Shown here one piece after another: positions 6,068 through 8,375 of a stretch of DNA of 8,375 nt. Both the position numbers and the translations under genes were made by a program. Source of the stretch: Scatosoma sp045576335 (GTDB lineage Bacteria > Bacillota > Clostridia > Christensenellales > Borkfalkiaceae). Numbering within the stretch: position 1 is the first letter of the stretch; every line of letters begins with the position of its first letter. The stretch is from positions 1 to 8,375 of the forward strand of contig JAZNGH010000024.1 of the NCBI GenBank assembly GCA_045576335.1, written 5' to 3'. The notes below the pieces were generated by a model that saw only the letters and a program-made list of their open reading frames with translations, had not been told where the DNA came from and ran no database searches.

Positions 6068-6117
6068 CTTGTCAATAGTTTTTAAACAACTTTTTTAATT
6101 TTTTTAGGGGAATTTTT

Positions 6118-6954
6118 ATGCGAGAGAAAAACAATTATCTTTTGGAACAACAAATAGCCTTTTCAAAGAACATTGAAATGTGTCGCGAAGTCTTATACGA
6201 TTTACGTTATGCCGATATTACTGCCTATACGGGACTTGCGGAATCTACTATGATTTCCTACGATACAAGGGGTGTTTCTCCATATATTACGGTTGCAAAA
6301 CGGATTGCGGATATGTATTGCACCTCTATTGAGCGTTTGTGTGCCGATGAGATTTATTTCGATATAGAAGAAGTCTTATCCTTGCAGGTTACTTTTATCA
6401 AGCGTTTGGGTGGTATTCCCGTCAGGCTTTACAAGGAAAAGTTGCTTACCGAGATAAACAAATATTATTCCCTTACAAGATATGAGATTTATAAAATAAT
6501 AGAAAACTCTTTCCGTAAAATGATTTCCGATTTGCACCGCTTTGGAAAATATTTCACGATTGAAAAGGACGAGCAAATTATATCCAACTTTACAAGGAAC
6601 TTTCATAATCTGCATACTTACGTAAAAGTCAATTACCGTAAAATAGGCAAGGCAACCGATATTTCCATAGGCAATCTTACAAGACTTGAACAAGGTAACG
6701 AGCCTATGCTTTCAGCGGTTATTAGAATTGCGGATTTCTTCGGCGTTTCTATTACTCAAATGATTTCGGATAACCCAAACTTTAATTACGAAAAGATACA
6801 AAAGGAAATATCAATTAAGAACACGATAGTGAATGTCAGGCCGTCTATTTCCGAAAGCAAAATACGGGAACAAAACAAGCAACGGACGGATATTCTTGAT
6901 AAAGTACAAATGGAAAAAATTATTTCAAAATGGTTAAAAAAAGTAGACGCGTAA
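6118..6954 (+). CDS. Tandem helix-turn-helix (XRE-like) regulator of the element
   Basis: 278 residues, ATG with AGGGG 7 nt upstream. Two XRE-type HTH regions are visible, one at about residues 17-75 and one at about 158-217. They align with each other through an IAD-x-hydrophobic stretch (IADMYCTSIERL and IADFFGVSITQM), so the protein looks like an internal duplication. The second copy keeps the typical R-x-EQGN-P turn (TRLEQGNEP); the first is more degenerate (YDTRGVSP). The middle (about 80-157) is helical without a known domain, and the tail is basic. No signal or membrane segment. It is divergent from the mob genes, and three repeats sit between its promoter and start. The likely role is repressor or switch of mob/int expression. 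An initiator role cannot be excluded but no replication-protein motif is seen. Confidence 0.85.
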   Translation: MREKNNYLLEQQIAFSKNIEMCREVLYDLRYADITAYTGLAESTMISYDTRGVSPYITVAKRIADMYCTSIERLCADEIYFDIEEVLSLQVTFIKRLGGIPVRLYKEKLLTEINKYYSLTRYEIYKIIENSFRKMISDLHRFGKYFTIEKDEQIISNFTRNFHNLHTYVKVNYRKIGKATDISIGNLTRLEQGNEPMLSAVIRIADFFGVSITQMISDNPNFNYEKIQKEISIKNTIVNVRPSISESKIREQNKQRTDILDKVQMEKIISKWLKKVDA

Positions 6955-6996
6955 AATTAGAGAGAGGCAAGAACAAATTCTTGCCTCTCTCTAATT
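6955..6996 (+). terminator. 19-bp terminator after the regulator gene
   Basis: A perfect stem AATTAGAGAGAGGCAAGAA pairs with its complement around loop CAAA, starting at the base after the stop, then GTTTATTTTAT. The minus-strand side also ends in AATTTTAC, so it can stop reading from the tRNA side as well. Confidence 0.88.
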
Positions 6997-7017
6997 GTTT
7001 ATTTTATATAAACGATA

Positions 7018-7058
7018 AATCCGAACCCCTCGCCTATTGGCATTGCAAGGTTCGGATT
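7018..7058 (-). terminator. Stem-loop downstream of tRNA-Arg, likely its terminator
   Basis: AATCCGAACC (7018-7027) pairs with GGTTCGGATT (7049-7058), 10 bp, around a 21-nt loop with a small inner GCC/GGC pairing. It begins 9 nt after the tRNA CCA on the minus strand and is followed by TTATCGTTTATAT. Confidence 0.6.
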
Positions 7059-7067
7059 ATTACCATT

Positions 7068-7144
7068 TGGTGTACCCGTTGGGGCTCGAACCCAAACTCG
7101 ACGGCGTCGGAGGCCGTAATGTTATCCAATTACACTACGAGTAC
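7068..7144 (-). tRNA. tRNA-Arg(CCG), CCA encoded
   Basis: 77 nt. The cloverleaf folds fully: acceptor GTACTCG/CGGGTAC with one T-G pair, D-stem GTGT/ACAT, a perfect anticodon stem ACGGC/GCCGT with loop CTCCGAC, variable CGAGT, and T-arm TTGGG/CCCAA with TTCGAGC loop. The anticodon is CCG at 7108-7110, reading CGG arginine codons. Discriminator A and CCA are encoded. Confidence 0.97.
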
Positions 7145-7167
7145 GTTTTATTCGTTTACGCTTATTT

Positions 7168-7197
7168 ATTTTACTATTTTTAGGTCGCCTTTTGCAA
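7168..7197 (-). promoter_or_regulatory. Promoter of tRNA-Arg
   Basis: On the minus strand TTGCAA (7197-7192), 18-nt spacer, TAAAAT (7173-7168). The predicted start is about 17 nt before the tRNA 5' end. Confidence 0.6.
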
Positions 7198-7290
7198 GCG
7201 TTTCCGCCATACTTTTTACTCTTTTTCCAAAAAACTTTTCGTTTTTTTGTCAAAAACCCGCCCTTGCACCGTTTTTTGCGTTTTTTTACT

Positions 7291-7319
7291 TTGCTTTTTC
7301 ACTCGCACTATGCTATAAT
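7291..7319 (+). promoter_or_regulatory. Promoter of mnmA
   Basis: TTGCTT (7291-7296), 17-nt spacer, TATAAT (7314-7319) preceded by a TGC extended -10. The start lies about 27 nt before the ATG. The upstream region is full of T runs, which may act as an UP-like element. Confidence 0.8.
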
Positions 7320-7352
7320 ATAAGACGAACGACCCTTCGGAGGAAAAAGCAA

Positions 7353-8375
7353 ATGTCCAAAACGGTAGTAATCGGTATGAGCGGGGGCGTAGACAGCTCG
7401 GTAGCCGCACTTTTGTTGAAAGAGCAGGGCTATAACGTGATAGGGCTTTTTATGCAAAACTGGGAAGAAACGGACGAAAACGGCTGTTGCACGGCGGAGG
7501 ACGATTTCGCCGACGTACGCCGCGTTTCCGCGCTTCTCGATATCCCCTATTACACCGTCAATTTCGCCAAAGAATATATGGACCGCGTATTCTCCTATTT
7601 CCTCGCCGAATACAAGGCGGGCAGAACGCCAAACCCCGACGTGCTCTGTAACCGCGAAATTAAATTCGGTCCTTTTTTGGAAGAAGCCAAACGCTTGGGC
7701 GCGGACTATATCGCCACGGGTCACTATTGCAAAATTTCCCACGAAAACGGCGTGCACCTCTTACAAAAAGCCAAAGACGAAAATAAGGACCAAACCTATT
7801 TCCTCAATCAGCTTTCCCAAGCCCAGCTTTCAAGCGTACTTTTCCCCTTGCAGGATATGGAAAAACCGCAGGTGCGGGAAATCGCGCTCCGTCACAACCT
7901 CGCCACCGCGAAAAAGAAGGACAGCACGGGTATTTGTTTTATCGGCGAACGCAACTTCAAAAAGTTCCTCGCCTCGTACCTGCCCGCCCAAAAAGGCAAA
8001 ATTCTCGACCTTTCGGGAAAGCAGGTCGGCGAGCACGACGGGCTTATGTACTATACCCTCGGTCAACGCCGCGGTCTTGATTTGGGCGGTATCAAGGGCG
8101 AAGCGGACTGCGGGAGATGGTTCGTCGTGAAAAAGGATTTGCAAAACAACGTGTTGTACGTGTCCCACGGCGACGAATCCCCGCTTTACTCTAAATCATG
8201 CGAGGTATCGGGTTTTAATTGGATTCCCGAAAAGCCGACGAAGAAAGAGTTCCTTTGCAAAGCAAAATTCCGTTACCGCCAACCCGATCAAGACGTATGC
8301 GTACGGGTTTTGGAAAACGGGAATTTGCATATCGACTTCGCTGAAAAACAACGTGCCGTTACCGAAGGACAAAAG
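7353..8375 (+). CDS. mnmA: tRNA-specific 2-thiouridylase MnmA (partial, C-terminus beyond window)
   Basis: 341 codons visible; the enzyme family is about 360 residues, so roughly 20 are missing. It adds sulfur to uridine-34 of tRNAs for Lys, Glu and Gln, using ATP and a persulfide supplied by a cysteine desulfurase, in the cytoplasm. Visible signatures: PP-loop ATP site SGGVDSS (10-16), FMQNWEE, RTPNPDVLCNREIKF with nucleophile Cys99, ATGHYCK, a DQTYFLNQL segment, and STGICFIGER with persulfide Cys195. The tail domain starts near 205 (LPAQKGKILDL, YTLGQRRGL). The start ATG has GGAGG 9 nt upstream. It is a core host gene, more GC-rich than the element genes, and marks the host side of the right boundary. 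Confidence 0.97.
   Translation, partial: MSKTVVIGMSGGVDSSVAALLLKEQGYNVIGLFMQNWEETDENGCCTAEDDFADVRRVSALLDIPYYTVNFAKEYMDRVFSYFLAEYKAGRTPNPDVLCNREIKFGPFLEEAKRLGADYIATGHYCKISHENGVHLLQKAKDENKDQTYFLNQLSQAQLSSVLFPLQDMEKPQVREIALRHNLATAKKKDSTGICFIGERNFKKFLASYLPAQKGKILDLSGKQVGEHDGLMYYTLGQRRGLDLGGIKGEADCGRWFVVKKDLQNNVLYVSHGDESPLYSKSCEVSGFNWIPEKPTKKEFLCKAKFRYRQPDQDVCVRVLENGNLHIDFAEKQRAVTEGQK

Larger units (their letters stand above)
2538..6996. mobile_element. Compact integrative mobilizable element (approximate limits)
   Basis: It contains a tyrosine recombinase, a relaxase, a MobC-like accessory protein, a coiled-coil/membrane protein whose gene overlaps the relaxase gene, a small protein, a divergent HTH regulator and a hairpin-rich oriT candidate. 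It has no type IV secretion genes, coupling protein, replication initiator or visible cargo. That gene set fits an IME that borrows a helper element's channel. Limits are set by the integrase terminator on the left and the regulator terminator on the right. No convincing att direct repeats were found, so the true ends could differ by a few hundred bases. Confidence 0.65.

Noticed and set aside
7308..8168. Minus-strand open frames of 112-149 codons opposite mnmA
   Set aside because: mnmA carries all family motifs on the plus strand; these are antisense shadows.

Overview
The window looks like chromosomal DNA of a low- to mid-GC anaerobic Firmicute, probably a gut-type Clostridia lineage. The reasons are strong GGAGG ribosome sites, sigma-A type promoters, a large BspA-like lipoprotein with Cys-x2-Cys repeats, a single tRNA-Arg(CCG), and an mnmA gene. 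Genus cannot be fixed by reading alone.

Layout. Positions 1-2332 (minus strand) hold the first 777 codons of a surface lipoprotein with a signal peptide and lipobox, repeated Cys-rich modules, and a leucine-rich BspA-like tail that runs off the left edge. From about 2538 to 6996 lies a compact, cargo-free integrative mobilizable element (IME). Its minus-strand genes run in the order mobC-like accessory protein (5463-5131), MOB_P-type relaxase (5131-4061), a coiled-coil/membrane protein whose gene starts inside the relaxase gene in another frame (4407-3859), a 61-residue protein (3837-3652), and a tyrosine recombinase (3487-2576). Divergent from these, on the plus strand, is a tandem-HTH regulator (6118-6954). 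Between the two divergent units are a cluster of inverted repeats that is the best oriT candidate, a possible leader peptide, and three evenly spaced operator-like repeats. A 19-bp terminator closes the regulator. To its right come a tRNA-Arg(CCG) on the minus strand and the start of mnmA on the plus strand, which runs off the right edge. mnmA is visibly more GC-rich than the element.

How it works together (inference from families). The recombinase would excise and insert the element. The MobC-like protein and relaxase would nick oriT. The membrane-anchored coiled-coil protein could link the relaxosome to a helper element's conjugation channel, because no channel or coupling protein is encoded here. 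The tandem-HTH protein probably controls the module through the repeats next to its own promoter.

Most interesting points: the 347-nt out-of-frame overlap between the relaxase gene and the coiled-coil gene; an apparent ATA start codon for mobC behind an ideal ribosome site; three TATC-N2-GATA-N-TGAACA repeats spaced 73-74 bp, about seven helical turns; and an inverted repeat lying across a candidate integrase promoter.
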